Assembly: GCA_932294295.1 (NCBI GenBank)
Contig: OW028584.1
Location: forward strand, 26,318,970-26,382,969
Direction of reading: 5' to 3'
DNA length: 64,000 nt
Origin: Alitta virens
Taxonomy: Eukaryota > Annelida > Polychaeta > Phyllodocida > Nereididae
The stretch's first letter is position 1. Every line of letters begins with the position of its first letter. A program made the position numbers and the translations under genes. The notes under the pieces were generated by a model. It ran no database searches. It saw only the letters and a program-made list of their open reading frames with translations, and had not been told where the DNA came from. Shown in pieces: positions 37,466 to 48,406 of this stretch.

Positions 37466-39505
37466 ATGAATGCTGAAGGTAGTGAAGAATCGGAAGATTC
37501 AGAAATTAGTAGAATAGAACGTTGTATTGATGTTTGCTTTACGACTGGCATCGATTGGCAAAATCCAACTAATGTCATAAGCGACATGCTTATGACATTA
37601 GTTGGATTTTGTCTTTTTCATGTAGTAATTGGAGTTACTCATAGTCCTCCAAGATATGTAATTCCTGGTCAGAATGACACATGGGCATCCTGCAGTGAAG
37701 GCACCATGAGAAGCATTGCTAGGCCTTTACCTAATACTTTTAATAATTCTTGGAAATTTCATCCTAGAAATGCTTTACCAGCATTGAATTGCTTTGTTGA
37801 TGGACCATCGGTTATTAAGACGATATTTGTTGAAGGAATGCATGGGCATGCTTCTGCTTTTCGTCCATACAGTTCTTTGCCTAATCTGGATAAGTTGTAT
37901 TTTCGAAATTGGAAAAACATTATTTCTTTTAGATCTTTATTAGAAATGTATCCGCATTTGAAATTATTGCAACTTAAAGACACAGAATTGTATGATTTCC
38001 AACATATGCATACAAAATCTTCATTGAATGAACTGACTGGATTAACAGCGGACATTAATACTCCTGTTCTTACGTCCATTAATTTGCCTCATTTGACTAA
38101 TTTGTCGGTAACTATTAAGGGTTCTGTCAGTCGTAATTTATTGACAGGTCTTGATTTATTAAAGCTTAATTATATAGATCCTGATATTCCATATTTTTCC
38201 TGGGATGCTTTGAAATCTAATGCGTCTAGTATGCGTGAGTTGTCATTACATATTCCTAATTCTTGAGTTATTCTTAAAGGTGGATGTCCTTATCCACATT
38301 TGACGAAATTAGAAATGACTTCGAAATATGCAGAGTTTAGTATGGCTATTTTTGGTCATACAGATCGATTGGCTTTTGAAGATTTGCGTGAATTATGGTT
38401 AAGATATTTCCGTTTGGCCCAATACATACCTATGTTTAAGTTAACTTCTTTAGAAAAGTTTGTTTTGGAAGCTCCTCCTGGTTCATTGTCTAGTATTAAA
38501 TTTGTTCCTAAGACTTTGAAAGAATTTTAGGTAACGAAAGGTAATTATCCTTTATTACTGCCAGATTCTTTTGGTGCTCCAATGATGGTTGAGAAATTGA
38601 CGCTTAGATATTGTCATATTAAAGTTATTTCTGCTAATGCTTTCGAAAATTTCCTAATTTGCGTGTGCTCAATCTTGTGCAAAATGAATTGTCTTCATTT
38701 GTAGTTTCTCCTGATACAATGCGTAATCTTGAAGAATTGAATTTAGCTGGAAATCAATTAGTTGTTTTTCCAATGGAAACTCTGTCATTTCCTAAATTAG
38801 TTACTCTAAATGTGATTTGGAATCAGATTGAAACAGTATATACTACTAAAATTACTATGGAGCGTAACTCCTACTCTTAAACTTGTGGCAGCATTTACTA
38901 ACCCAGCTGTTTGTGACTGTAATTGGGTAATACTCGATACTATATTGCCTGAAAATGCTACTTTGTCTGGAAGATGTGATAATCATACTTTAAGGTTTTC
39001 TGACTTAAATGTCACTTTGTGTGGTCCTGAAAAAGTTTCTCGTTTCAGTAGATCTTTAACTTCGGACAAATTACCTGATGTAGTAAAAGAACCTGAATTA
39101 TTCGATGTTTCAAATGTTAAAATCTATTTATCTGAACAGCGTAAGCAGTTACTTTCCTTAGCTGCGTCGTCCATCAATGATGCTAAAGAGAATTTCGTCA
39201 GATCAGAATTAGGAGTTGGTTTTGATAGATTTCAATATTTATATCCTGGAGTTGAGAATTACTTTGTTCATATGCATGTTAGTTGGCTTGAAATTAATTT
39301 ACCTGACGCAAATTTTATGGATGACGCATAAGGGCAAATTTGTACTTCTCAGGATAGTTTAATTAAGGCTATTTGTTCGGATTTTCAACCTTTGATCACT
39401 TATGCTAAGTCTCATTCGTTAAAATTGAGAGCTAAAGTTCAGACACAAATTTCAGAAGTCACTAATGCTTTTTGTAAGTCATTTTCACCTCTTAGAGAAG
39501 AAAGT
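37466..39505 (+). pseudogene. Env-like glycoprotein, N-terminal (SU-like) half: LRR ectodomain
   Basis: ATG at 37,466 is followed by about 40 acidic/polar residues and a hydrophobic segment (about residues 41-59) that could be an internal signal sequence. An LRR solenoid follows: diverged repeats from about 37,900, and clear LxxLxLxxNxL repeats at 38,660-38,870 (LRVLNLVQNELSSF, LEELNLAGNQLVVF, LVTLNVIWNQIETV). It is capped by an LRRCT with NPAVCDCNW and two further Cys. Breaks: TGA 38,264, TAG 38,528, a frameshift excursion about 38,650-38,865, TAA 39,329. All blocks otherwise lie in one frame, shared with the downstream half, so this was one ancestral reading frame. Role inferred: receptor binding. 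Confidence 0.7.
37560..37610 (+). repeat. Perfect 23-bp inverted repeat in env-like frame
   Basis: Arms 37,560-37,582 and 37,588-37,610 are exact reverse complements around the 5-base loop GACAT. It spans the start of the hydrophobic signal-like segment. Confidence 0.97.
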
Positions 39506-41887
39506 AGACAGAAAAGAGAATTTACTACTAATGATATTACCTCTTTGCTTAATGATTCATCTTGGGATTCTCATCATAAGAAAGCTTTTTGGCTTGGTAT
39601 CTTTATTCCTCCTGCTGGGGTTGCTGTTCATGCTACCTTGACTAGGAAATGATCTAGAGCTTTTAAGTATGGGTTACAAATATTATCTGGTAGACAAAAT
39701 ATTATGAAAGAAAGTCATTTGGATCTTCGTAATGATCTCACTAAGGCCTTTAATTTATTAGCCAATCAATTTGATAACACTACATCAAATATCCGTACTT
39801 TGTTTCAATTACTGAATGATACAAATCGAGAAATGTCAGTTATCTTTGGAGATATACAGAAAAGTTTTAACATGTTACAACAGAAAATTCAAGCAGTTCG
39901 AGTGTTAAGTGTCCTTACTTCTAGATATTTACAATTGTGGAATTCTCATGCAGGTCAGTATGATAAATTAATAGGTGAATTAGATCAATTGTTACAGTCC
40001 ATTCATGAGCTACAGCATGGACGAATTTCTCCTAAATTGGTTCCTCCATCTAGTATGCTGAAAGCCATAGCTTCATGTGAAAAGTCTTTGTCTAGTTGGC
40101 ATCGTGACTATAAACTGATTTTCATTTCTCTTGCTGAATATTATAGTTCATCTCAAGTGGTGTTTGTTCCTATGGAAAGAGGTTTGTTACTTCAGTTAAT
40201 TTGGCCTATCACTCCACGTAATAGTCCTAAATATAGTTTATTTCATGTACAGTCGGTTCATGTTCCTGTCAATACTAATCCCACTTTTGTTTCTCCTGAT
40301 TCTAATCATGATTATACTAAAGTCACTCTTCCTCATCCATATTTGACCGTAGCGAAAAATGAGCATTTTATTGAAATGAATACTGAAATGTTGGAAAAAT
40401 GTGCATTGATCGGTGATACATACTATTGCTATGAATCTTTTCTGGAATTAGATAAGATCGAATTAACATGTTTAACAGCTTTATATTTGAATGCTTCAGC
40501 TAGTATAATTGCTGATAAGTGTGATATCACCTATTTCTTTGAACCTTTCAAGCCCGAACCATCTATTCTTGATTTGGATTCACAATTGCTTGTCAGTGGA
40601 CTTAATCAACCTTGGAGATATCAATGTCAGGAAGATAGAATTCCTAAAGATTTGACCGGTTCACCATACGCACTCATTGAGCGTTCTGCTCTTTGCCAAT
40701 GTAGCATAACTTCAACGAATGGACACATAGCTCGTCGAATAACAAATTGTGCTTTGAATCCACAACCTACGTTGCAGTTAACTTATGTTGCTAATTCGCT
40801 AATTTCTACAACTTTTCCTAATATTACGATGACTCCTCTTGATCCTAATGAAGTCTTAGCTACTGATAAACCTATCGAATTACCCAAATTAAAGGTTTTA
40901 CAGAAACTTAAGGAAGTTCGTTTAAAGAACACCACTACTGGATCTATTCAACTACGTCGTTTGGCCCAATTAATTGATGATAAAGGAAAGAAATTTGAAG
41001 ATGAATGGGACAGGATTGCCGCTGATATTGCTTTTGAAGCTTGGTTCACTCGAAATCAATGGCCTAAAGCTTTAGCTTTTATAGGAGGAATTTTAGGTCT
41101 TGTTTCCCTCTTGATGTCTTGTTATTTTTGCTGTTTTGGTCAGTTTACCAATGGTATGGTTCGATCTATGATGTTTGTATCAGCTCCTCACGTTGCTCAA
41201 GCAGCTACACTTCAAAGTGGGAACATTGTTGAGTTAAGCAAAATGTCTTATTTTTATTTAACTTTATCTCACATGGCCGTTGCAATAGTCGTTGTGATGC
41301 TTTTGTATAGTGGTAAACAATTGATTTCGTATTGTTTTAGAGAGGCTCGTGTTCTTATGGCTCATCCTGAATTAAGAAAACACCCTAGAGTTGAGATATT
41401 TCTTGAAATCCATAGTGGATGTGACCGAGTTTTAATGTATGTGATGACTGTTCAAGCTCCCATTGCTCAATTACACTTTACTGGTAATTTGAAAGTTTCT
41501 GATCTGATTGTTGATAATCATCGTTTGTATAGTGTTCTGCGACCTAATTGGAACGCCGGAAGTTGTGCTTTAAGAGTAAGGCATTTATCGTTAGAATTAC
41601 CATCATTGGTTCCCATTGCTTTTTATAAGAGAAAGAAGTTTCAGGAAATAGTAAAGAAAGAATGTATGTGTGAGATAATTGCTACAGATGGCCTATATCT
41701 CTATCGTTTAGCAAATGATACTCATGAGGTTATTTCTGATGAGAAAATTATGTCTCCTTATTCAGCCCTCATTGAGGAATTACGTCAGAAAGAAATTGAA
41801 TGCCAGGCATCTGGATTCAAAGTTAATTATCTTGGTCCTCCTATTAGGAAACCTAATGCTCCTGAAGGTGAGCCTATTGAAGTATAA
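39506..41887 (+). CDS. Env-like glycoprotein, C-terminal (TM/fusion-like) half
   Basis: It begins at a furin-type RQKR site (39,506-39,517). A hydrophobic stretch (FWLGIFIPPAGVAV, about 39,587-39,630) could be a fusion peptide. TGA at 39,650 breaks the frame; from 39,704 it is open for 727 codons. A long heptad coiled coil leads to LQHGRISPKLV near 40,014, resembling the LSP-type motif of baculovirus-F/errantivirus Env proteins. A Cys-rich part with several N-glycan sequons follows, then TM1 at about 41,065-41,136 (GGILGLVSLLMSCYF) and a second hydrophobic segment at about 41,255-41,335. A ~170-residue C-terminal domain of unknown type closes the frame. TAA at 41,885. The second membrane segment and long tail are unusual for Env. 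Confidence 0.7.
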
Positions 41888-42969
41888 GGAACTGGATTGT
41901 GCATTCTGACTTGGCAAATAACATGATTCTTGTGACTAATTAGGTTTATTTAGACGTATTTCATAAATAATCATATATATATATATGTATGTATACGTAA
42001 TTGGCATATCTTGCTATATTATCTTTTGCATGTGTTACATGCATAATTGCTGATTGGGATAGTCGAGCTACGCTTTTGCTAAAATGTATCAGTTAGGAGT
42101 GCACGTTAGTATACTGACTCCATTGGTAACTTAGAGACGTAAATCGTTGCTAAAGGTATTGATAATTATTATATATGAATTAAATGTTCTTGAAATAGTA
42201 TACAAGAAAATCAATTCATTTTGTATTGATGTAATCATTAATTCGTAATTGATATGTTGTTCATGTATGTACATTTGTTTTTGTAAGATTGTTTCAGTGA
42301 CCAAGAATTATCTTGATGAATTTCCGGATTACGAATGGATTTATTACAAACATTATGTCTGTGAACAATGTGAAAGTGACTTCGATTTTCACTCAGACTT
42401 TGTGAAAGAACGCTTCCAAACTGAAGTGACACGTTCATTCGAGTTCATCGAAATGACTTTCAAACTTGACTTTGGTCCTGTGACATTTAATTGCTTTATG
42501 GCACATATCTTGTGTTAGCATGTCTTATTTGCTAAGATATTTGTCTAATTTTATTATTATATTACTTCACTTGTTCTTTACGGGTTTGACAAGGCTTGCA
42601 CTTCATCCCTCATCAACCTTGTTATCTTCAAGGAATGTCTGCGTCTTGCATTGTTCATATCTAAGTATTACATCTATACATGTACCTCTTATATTTAATC
42701 ATGCATTGCTATGGGATTGTACCCAGATTCATATATATATGAACAGAGTAATTAACTCAAGTGTATTATGCATGTTTTATGATTCTCTGTATTTGTATAT
42801 TTTACCTGTATTATCGATTTTATTGTACTTTGTATCTGTATCTTTGGTATTGCTTGAGTGGCGCGCTTCTTATGACAAAAGTTAAGGTTCTACATTTGGA
42901 AATTTTTCGATAAAAAGAAATTGAAGTATCAAAATCTTGTAAAACGAACTGTTTTCTGACAGGGCGGCA
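41888..42969 (+). other. Region between env-like gene and 3' LTR with a small candidate ORF
   Basis: A frame from ATG 42,267 to the TAG at 42,516 (about 83 residues) looks coding-like, with CEQCESDFDF and an acidic/aromatic composition, and follows TTGTTTCAG, a good splice acceptor, near 42,290. No domain recognised. The segment before the LTR (CTGACAGGGCGGCA) is a poor polypurine tract. Confidence 0.35.
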
Positions 42970-43776
42970 TGTCATATAGTGACGTTTATGTGCCAGGTTA
43001 TTTTATGATCAATTGTTTTAAACAGTTGTTTTCAAGATTCTTCTGAAATATTGTTTATTCTAAATTCATTTAAACTTGTGAGTGAGTTCAGTATGTTCTG
43101 CTGATTTTGTTAAGTCTCTAACAAAATCCAGAGATGTTTGGCTTCTTAATTTAGGAGTGATTCCTACACTGCTCCCTAGGTGGAGAAATCCAGTATTTGG
43201 TAGAAGTTTTGATAAGTTCTAAAAGTTTTCACTAGGATCGTTTCCTCAGGGCCCACAAGGGTACTAGGGTAAAAAGGGGCTGCAGCCAGCTCTGCAGAAA
43301 CAGAGAGAAAAACAGAGAGAGAGAGAGTCCAGAATATGCAATAGCTTCAAGCTATCTCTGATCCTAGACTCAAAATTCACTGTAGGAATCAGTCAGGACT
43401 TCTGATCACTGACTGAATTGTCGTGATGGATTCACTGATATCAAGTCGGATTTAATGACTATCTAAACTGCCAAATGAACTCACACTCACGAGATAAGAT
43501 AATCTGTATGGACTAATATGTCTTGAATAACTCAAGCATTATCAATACCAATTTTGACATGGATTTTTGACAAATACATTTTGGAATCTTATCTTCAGAC
43601 TCTGTCTACTTTATTTCTTGTTTACCTGAGATCTAATGAGCATGGTATTGTTCAGCCGCCTCTTAGGTATGACATCCTGAGAGGGGGTCTGTTCGGTTCT
43701 GGACAATAAGCCTCTCGCCAAGCAAGTGAAGCTCATTTTTCCCCAAATGACTAAGAAGAAACCGCACTCTACCACA
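42970..43776 (+). repeat. 3' LTR
   Basis: 807 bp, same ends as the 5' LTR, with visible substitutions throughout; the polyadenylation signal could not be assigned. Confidence 0.9.
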
Positions 43777-43968
43777 ATACACACAGTACAAACCAACTAA
43801 AATAAAGTGTTATAACTACCTTTTGAGCAAACAGGAGTCACTACTTTTCTCTTTCTGAACATTCAGCCGGAGTTTCATTCTTATGAGTCATGACAGTATT
43901 TTCAACGGGCAATGCCAAAACCTTGAGTACACTAGAATGCTTATATGGGATGATGTAAAATAAAAATA
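43777..43968. other. Flank after LTR element
   Basis: No feature recognised. Confidence 0.3.
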
Positions 43969-44103
43969 TGTACATGGCCAAATGTGCTATGTGCTTTTTC
44001 CAGGAGAAGGATAAACGCATGGAAAACGCATGGTTTTTAGCTGATTATAATGAGGCAGAAACCATGCGTTTTCCAAACGCACATAGCACATTTGGCCATG
44101 TAC
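43969..44103. mobile_element. Palindromic MITE, copy 1 (with internal duplication)
   Basis: Ends TACATGGCCAAATGTGCTAT and its reverse complement. The inside contains a second, nested inverted repeat, CGCATGGTTT…AAACCATGCG. Same family as 45,632-45,713. Confidence 0.8.
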
Positions 44104-45631
44104 CGCAAAACTATGGCAGATTGCGAAAAACGGCTGTTTTCATCTGGAATGTGATCGGCGATTTTGGCGGGAAAGGCACCAGTGGTATGTGTGAATTGCA
44201 ATTAACATGGGGTTGAGCTCATTATATTTGGTGTCCATGCGGTGAGTGTATAACATGCTCTAATCATAATCATCAAATTAATACATCCGCCTATGGCAGC
44301 TGGTCATATTCACTAGCTTTAGGCCAGTAGCATTACAGTTCACTCACAACGTCAATATATATATTTTTTTCTTTCTTGTGCCACCCTTTAAAACCTTCCA
44401 ACTTTTCGAAAATAAAAAGAGAACCTTATTTTCCAACGTCTTTCACGCCCTATGCCCAAAACTAAGACTCTCGTTAAATCAGCTTTTTCATAAAACACCG
44501 CTTTAACTCATTTTTAAGTCTCATGGTTCACAATCTAGATAACACTGATGTAGATATTTTCTTCTTTTCTCTATTCACTTTGTGCTTCTGCCTCAAGATA
44601 TAACCAACATAAAAAAGACAGCAATTAAAAGGTAATAATTTCTCTGACATGTGGCATTTTTTGAAAGTCAATTAAACCAATTTCACGGGTATAATTTTCA
44701 CAGCATTTCTACGAAATATTTGGGCATGAATCCACTTGTGTCTGTTCACCCAGTCATTTTTAGGTCATACCTGGCAAAAGGGGTTTGGATGTGCCATGTC
44801 AAATACACTTTAAAATATTAAAAAAAAAACTACAGTTGATTTTTCTAAAAGAGTTAATAACCCAAATCTTAGCAGTATTTCGTTGCCTTTGAAGGAAAGT
44901 CATGAAAAGAGTCTCAAAATCCACGGAGCCCATTATATGCATGAAAAATAAAAATAAAACCCCCATTGCAACAGAGAAATTGTGATGTATAGGACTAAAT
45001 TTGAACCTGCTTATGGCTGTGGTAAAAAATAAATAAAAAATAAAATAAAATGAAGCAAGAGGCAAATATTCTTCATTTATAAATTTAATATCCTACTTTA
45101 ATGTTTAAGAAGCTGGCGAAATTTTGGTTGTGGAATAAAGAAAATACAACTTTTCCTGAAAAAATTGTGTCAATCCGATGACTTTTAGAAAAGATACAGG
45201 ACGACTTTTTGCTTATTTTTTTGTGACAACGGTGTTTTGCACTTCAATGTATTTAAAATTTCAGTAAAGGGGAGTCCATAGATCCTAAGAATTTGAGTCC
45301 TCGTCCTAAAGAGCCTAACTTGACGATTATGAAACTCTGACACCATTTTAAAAATTACAACCCGCTTTATAATTTTTCTGCTGAAATTGCCATGTATTAA
45401 TTATAATTTCTGCAACTCTTACTTCCTCTGCAGCTAAACAAGCAAGCATTTCTTGAATGAATACACTTTCTCTTTCCATACTACTCGTTCTAATAAGGCA
45501 TCTACCAATCAGTCAGGAGTGTAACACTTTCATTAACTTATCGTTTTTGTAGGCTTTTTTTTTAAATATAAATGCTTTGAGTACAAATTTGAAGTTTGGT
45601 CACTAACTGTAAGATTCGAACCCGGGTCCAT
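44104..45631. other. Intergenic, no gene seen
   Basis: AT-rich unique-looking sequence; no conserved frame, RNA gene or transposon protein recognised. Just before the next MITE, GATTCGAACCCGGGTCC (45,614-45,630) resembles a tRNA/SINE B box. Confidence 0.4.
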
Positions 45632-45713
45632 TACATGGCCAAATGTGCCACGTGCGTTTTCCATGAGAAGGATAAACGCATGGAAAACGCACATAGCACA
45701 TTTGGCCATGTAC
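45632..45713. mobile_element. Palindromic MITE, copy 2
   Basis: 82-bp near-perfect palindrome. The arms TACATGGCCAAATGTG / CACATTTGGCCATGTA extend inward to GCGTTTTCCATG / CATGGAAAACGC with a short loop. Confidence 0.85.
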
Positions 45714-46420
45714 AAGATAAAGGTTCTAAGAAACAGTGCAAGAGCCACAAACTGTCATCAGAAAAGCAGCTTTCAGTTTTTTGTGGGTAACCCCCTTGGC
45801 CCATGCTAGTACCAGCCAGTACCTTTTGGGATTGTGATTTCATGATTTTTTTGTACTTTATTCAAAATTGCTGGCAAGATGGCTGACACGCTTATCGCTA
45901 ATGGCTGAAGACCAACAGGACCGGAGCAAGATGGCTCGGTCCAAAACATTTAGCCAACCATTGATTGTTACATTATGTGAGACACATAAACATCTTTGTG
46001 TGTCAATAGTCAATGTTATATGCATGCCCATTATTTAAGGTGCAGATCTGCTCTTTAATGAAGACAACTAAAATACATAGATCTTAGAGGGGTGACACAT
46101 GGTATAATTTCAGATTCAGATTCCGATCATGTTTAATGAAAAATGAAGTTTTTAATCCTGTACATTAATGGTGTTGTTTTCATGAAGTATCTGAGCAATT
46201 AGACAAGGCCATGCAAATCTATAGGTTTTGGATGTGGGTATTGTTTCAAAACGTTTTGTAAAGGTAGATGTAAAACGTTTCCTTGAAACGTTTTGAAACG
46301 AAGTTGAAAGTCTACAAAAATATGTCTTCAAAACGTACAACCAAAACATTTTTTCAACTAAAGTAAAGTGTTTCCAAGATGTTGCAAAAACGTGGAATTG
46401 TTTGCTGGGATACTGGTTTG
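45714..46420. other. Intergenic, no gene seen
   Basis: Contains repeated CAAGATGGCT words (45,870-45,940) and an AACGTTTT-rich stretch at 46,245-46,350; class unknown. Confidence 0.35.
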
Positions 46421-46429
46421 TGTAATGTT

Positions 46430-47370
46430 AGCTCACATTTTGTGCTGGCCCACTATTAACCAATTTGCTCAATCCTTGATACATGCTACGTCGGCCCAAT
46501 GTTGGTCCCACGTTGCCCACATAGGGCCGACGCCTATCCGATGTCAGATGCTATCGGAGATGTCAGTCTGGCTCACTGTTACAATTGAAAGGCCCACCTT
46601 CGGCCAAATGAATGGTCAGCCTAACATTGGCCATATGTCAGTTTAGCCCACTCTGGGCCAATGACAGCTATATATAGGTCTACCCATCAACAGATGGGCC
46701 CATCATTCGCCAAATGTAATGTCAGGCCAAAGTCGACCTGATTTTGGCCCACTTTCAGTCAACAGCAGGTCACTGTTAAGGGGCATTTACACTGTCACGG
46801 ATGGGCATGGCGAGTGGGCTTGGATAAAAAAAACATTTTTAATCTTGGCCATACGTAATTCACTTGCCAAGCGATGTATGGTAGAATGCCCCTGGTAGTG
46901 CTAAATCATCCGTGACCATCCGTGGAGAGGGCAAAAATTGTTGAACATGTTTAAAAATTTGGTGGACGTTCTTCGTACGAGTTATTTGTTTACGTTAATT
47001 ATGTAACTCGCTTGGGAGATCTATGAGTGCCTCAAGGATGCAAGGATGCCTCACGGATGCCTCTAGGATGCTTGGTGATGGACGTTCGGTGAGCGGTTGA
47101 CGGACGTTTGGGGAGTGGTCGACGGACTTTCTTCGAATGCTCGTCGAAAGAATTTATACGTGACTAACAGAACCACGAGTGATCGAGCATATATAGCCCA
47201 TGTCCGTGGTCACTTGTAGGTTTTTTCTGTGATAGTGTGAACTGGCCTTTAGCTGAATGACCTATTGACCTATCAACCTAAAGCCAAGGTAGCCCACTCT
47301 TTAGTTGGCCTAATGACTATAGTACTGTTGGCCCCGTGTTGGCCCACTTTTGCTCAATGTGGTCTGGGTA
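46430..47370. repeat. Degenerate GGCCCA…TTGGCC repeat, split by a MITE
   Basis: Many iterations of words such as GGCCCAATGTTGG, GGCCCACTTT and TTGGCCCAC at 46,440-46,775, resuming at 47,250-47,370. The interruption is the Harbinger-like MITE at 46,779-47,248. Function unknown; no protein. Confidence 0.65.
46779..47248. mobile_element. PIF/Harbinger-like MITE
   Basis: 470 bp, flanked by TTA target duplications (46,776-46,778 and 47,249-47,251). Terminal inverted repeats AGGGGCATTTACACTGTCAC and AGGCCAGTTCACACTATCAC. No transposase. The TTA duplication fits the PIF/Harbinger group. Confidence 0.75.
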
Positions 47371-47371
47371 A

Positions 47372-48050
47372 TCTAAAAAAAATGAAGAAAGAAGCCGCAT
47401 CTGTCTATACATCATGGCAATAACTTTTAAAAATTCTTCTGGATCCAGTATCCACAATGTAATCACGATCAAATATTATAAACTGCTATACTATACCACC
47501 CATTAACAAATGATTAACTTCAGGCGTTTGAACAAGAAAAAGAAAATAAAGACCAACATTAGCCATTGGGCCAGTAGGATTAATTATATGTATACTGGAA
47601 GAGTCTACCAGATCCAGGATCAAGTTATGATATGATCCAAATTACCTCCAAAATGTATTTCTGTGCATAACATTTGAAATAAATAAATACGGGACCAAAA
47701 AGATAAGCTATGTAAATAAATCTTTTCTATTACTAGGTTTGGACAGCTGTTGTAAACTTAGGAATTCGATATTTTATGGAATTTCGTGCAAATTCATGTC
47801 TGATAACTGGAATTAAAATGTTATTAGTAAATCTAGTATTAATTGAAAAGTCGAGTTCCTAAAATATATAGCTAGCTAGCTAGAATCTTTATTTGTGTAG
47901 GGTAAACCCATCAGTAATGCATTATTCATTATAGATAGCTAGATACATGTATATGGTCGGACCAATTAACTGTCGAACCAATGAACTGTCGGACCAATGA
48001 ATTAGAAAATAACCCGAAAGGGCATTAGTAAGGTAATTACCTATATGAGC
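47372..48050. other. Intergenic, no gene seen
   Basis: AT-rich; includes GTCGAACCAATGAACTGTCG at about 47,972, resembling the GTCCGACGGTTCGTTGG cluster near 6010 and possibly a decayed transposon terminus. Confidence 0.35.
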
Positions 48051-48054
48051 ATAT

Positions 48055-48190
48055 ATCAAGATATGTAAAAGAGGTTGGTGGATTAGGGCTTTACATCCTG
48101 TATTTCTGCACCTAATGGGCTTAGCATGCTTAGTAGGACAGACAGGGACCATGGCAATGAGATGATGGATGAAACAGCCATCCAACTTAG
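48055..48190 (-). repeat. SINE body fragment
   Basis: GGTGGATTAGGGCTTTACRT, CCTGTATTTCTGCACCTRAT and AAACAGCCATCCAACTTAG are shared with 54,480-54,655, where they are followed by a tRNA-like head on the minus strand. The head is missing here. Confidence 0.65.
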
Positions 48191-48406
48191 AAGATATGTA
48201 AACTGGTAAAGAAAATGAAGAGGAGACTCGGATCTTGTGGAGGATATTTATTATGACATTGTATTTAGAACTCCTATAATAGCAGCAGGGCCTACTTTTG
48301 AAAAACAGGTCCTTCATAGAGTCAGCTATATAAATTAACCTAAGATATTGATAGGACTAAAACATGGTATATTTATGTAAATATGTGTAAATAATATAAT
48401 AGGTTA

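Larger units (their letters stand above)
27012..43776 (+). mobile_element. 16.8-kb LTR retroelement (Metaviridae-like) with LRR-containing env-like gene
   Basis: LTRs at 27,012-27,833 and 42,970-43,776 start TGTCATATAGTGACG and end …CTCTACCRCA. Order: LTR, putative PBS, leader, gag, protease, [RT absent], RNase H, integrase, small ORF, long non-coding/accessory region with hairpins, very large env-like frame, small ORF, LTR. LTR divergence by eye is roughly 10%, so the copy is old. No target-site duplication was found (TTTTG before, ATACA after), which suggests recombination or decay at an end. It is much longer than typical Ty3/gypsy or errantivirus elements (5-10 kb) even with RT missing. 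Confidence 0.88.

Noticed and set aside
42970..43776. Target-site duplication around the 16.8-kb LTR element
   Set aside because: TTTTG on the left and ATACA on the right do not match at any 4-6 bp length.
45533..45843. ORFs on both strands near 45.6 kb
   Set aside because: They are produced by the palindromic MITE and share its mirrored sequence.
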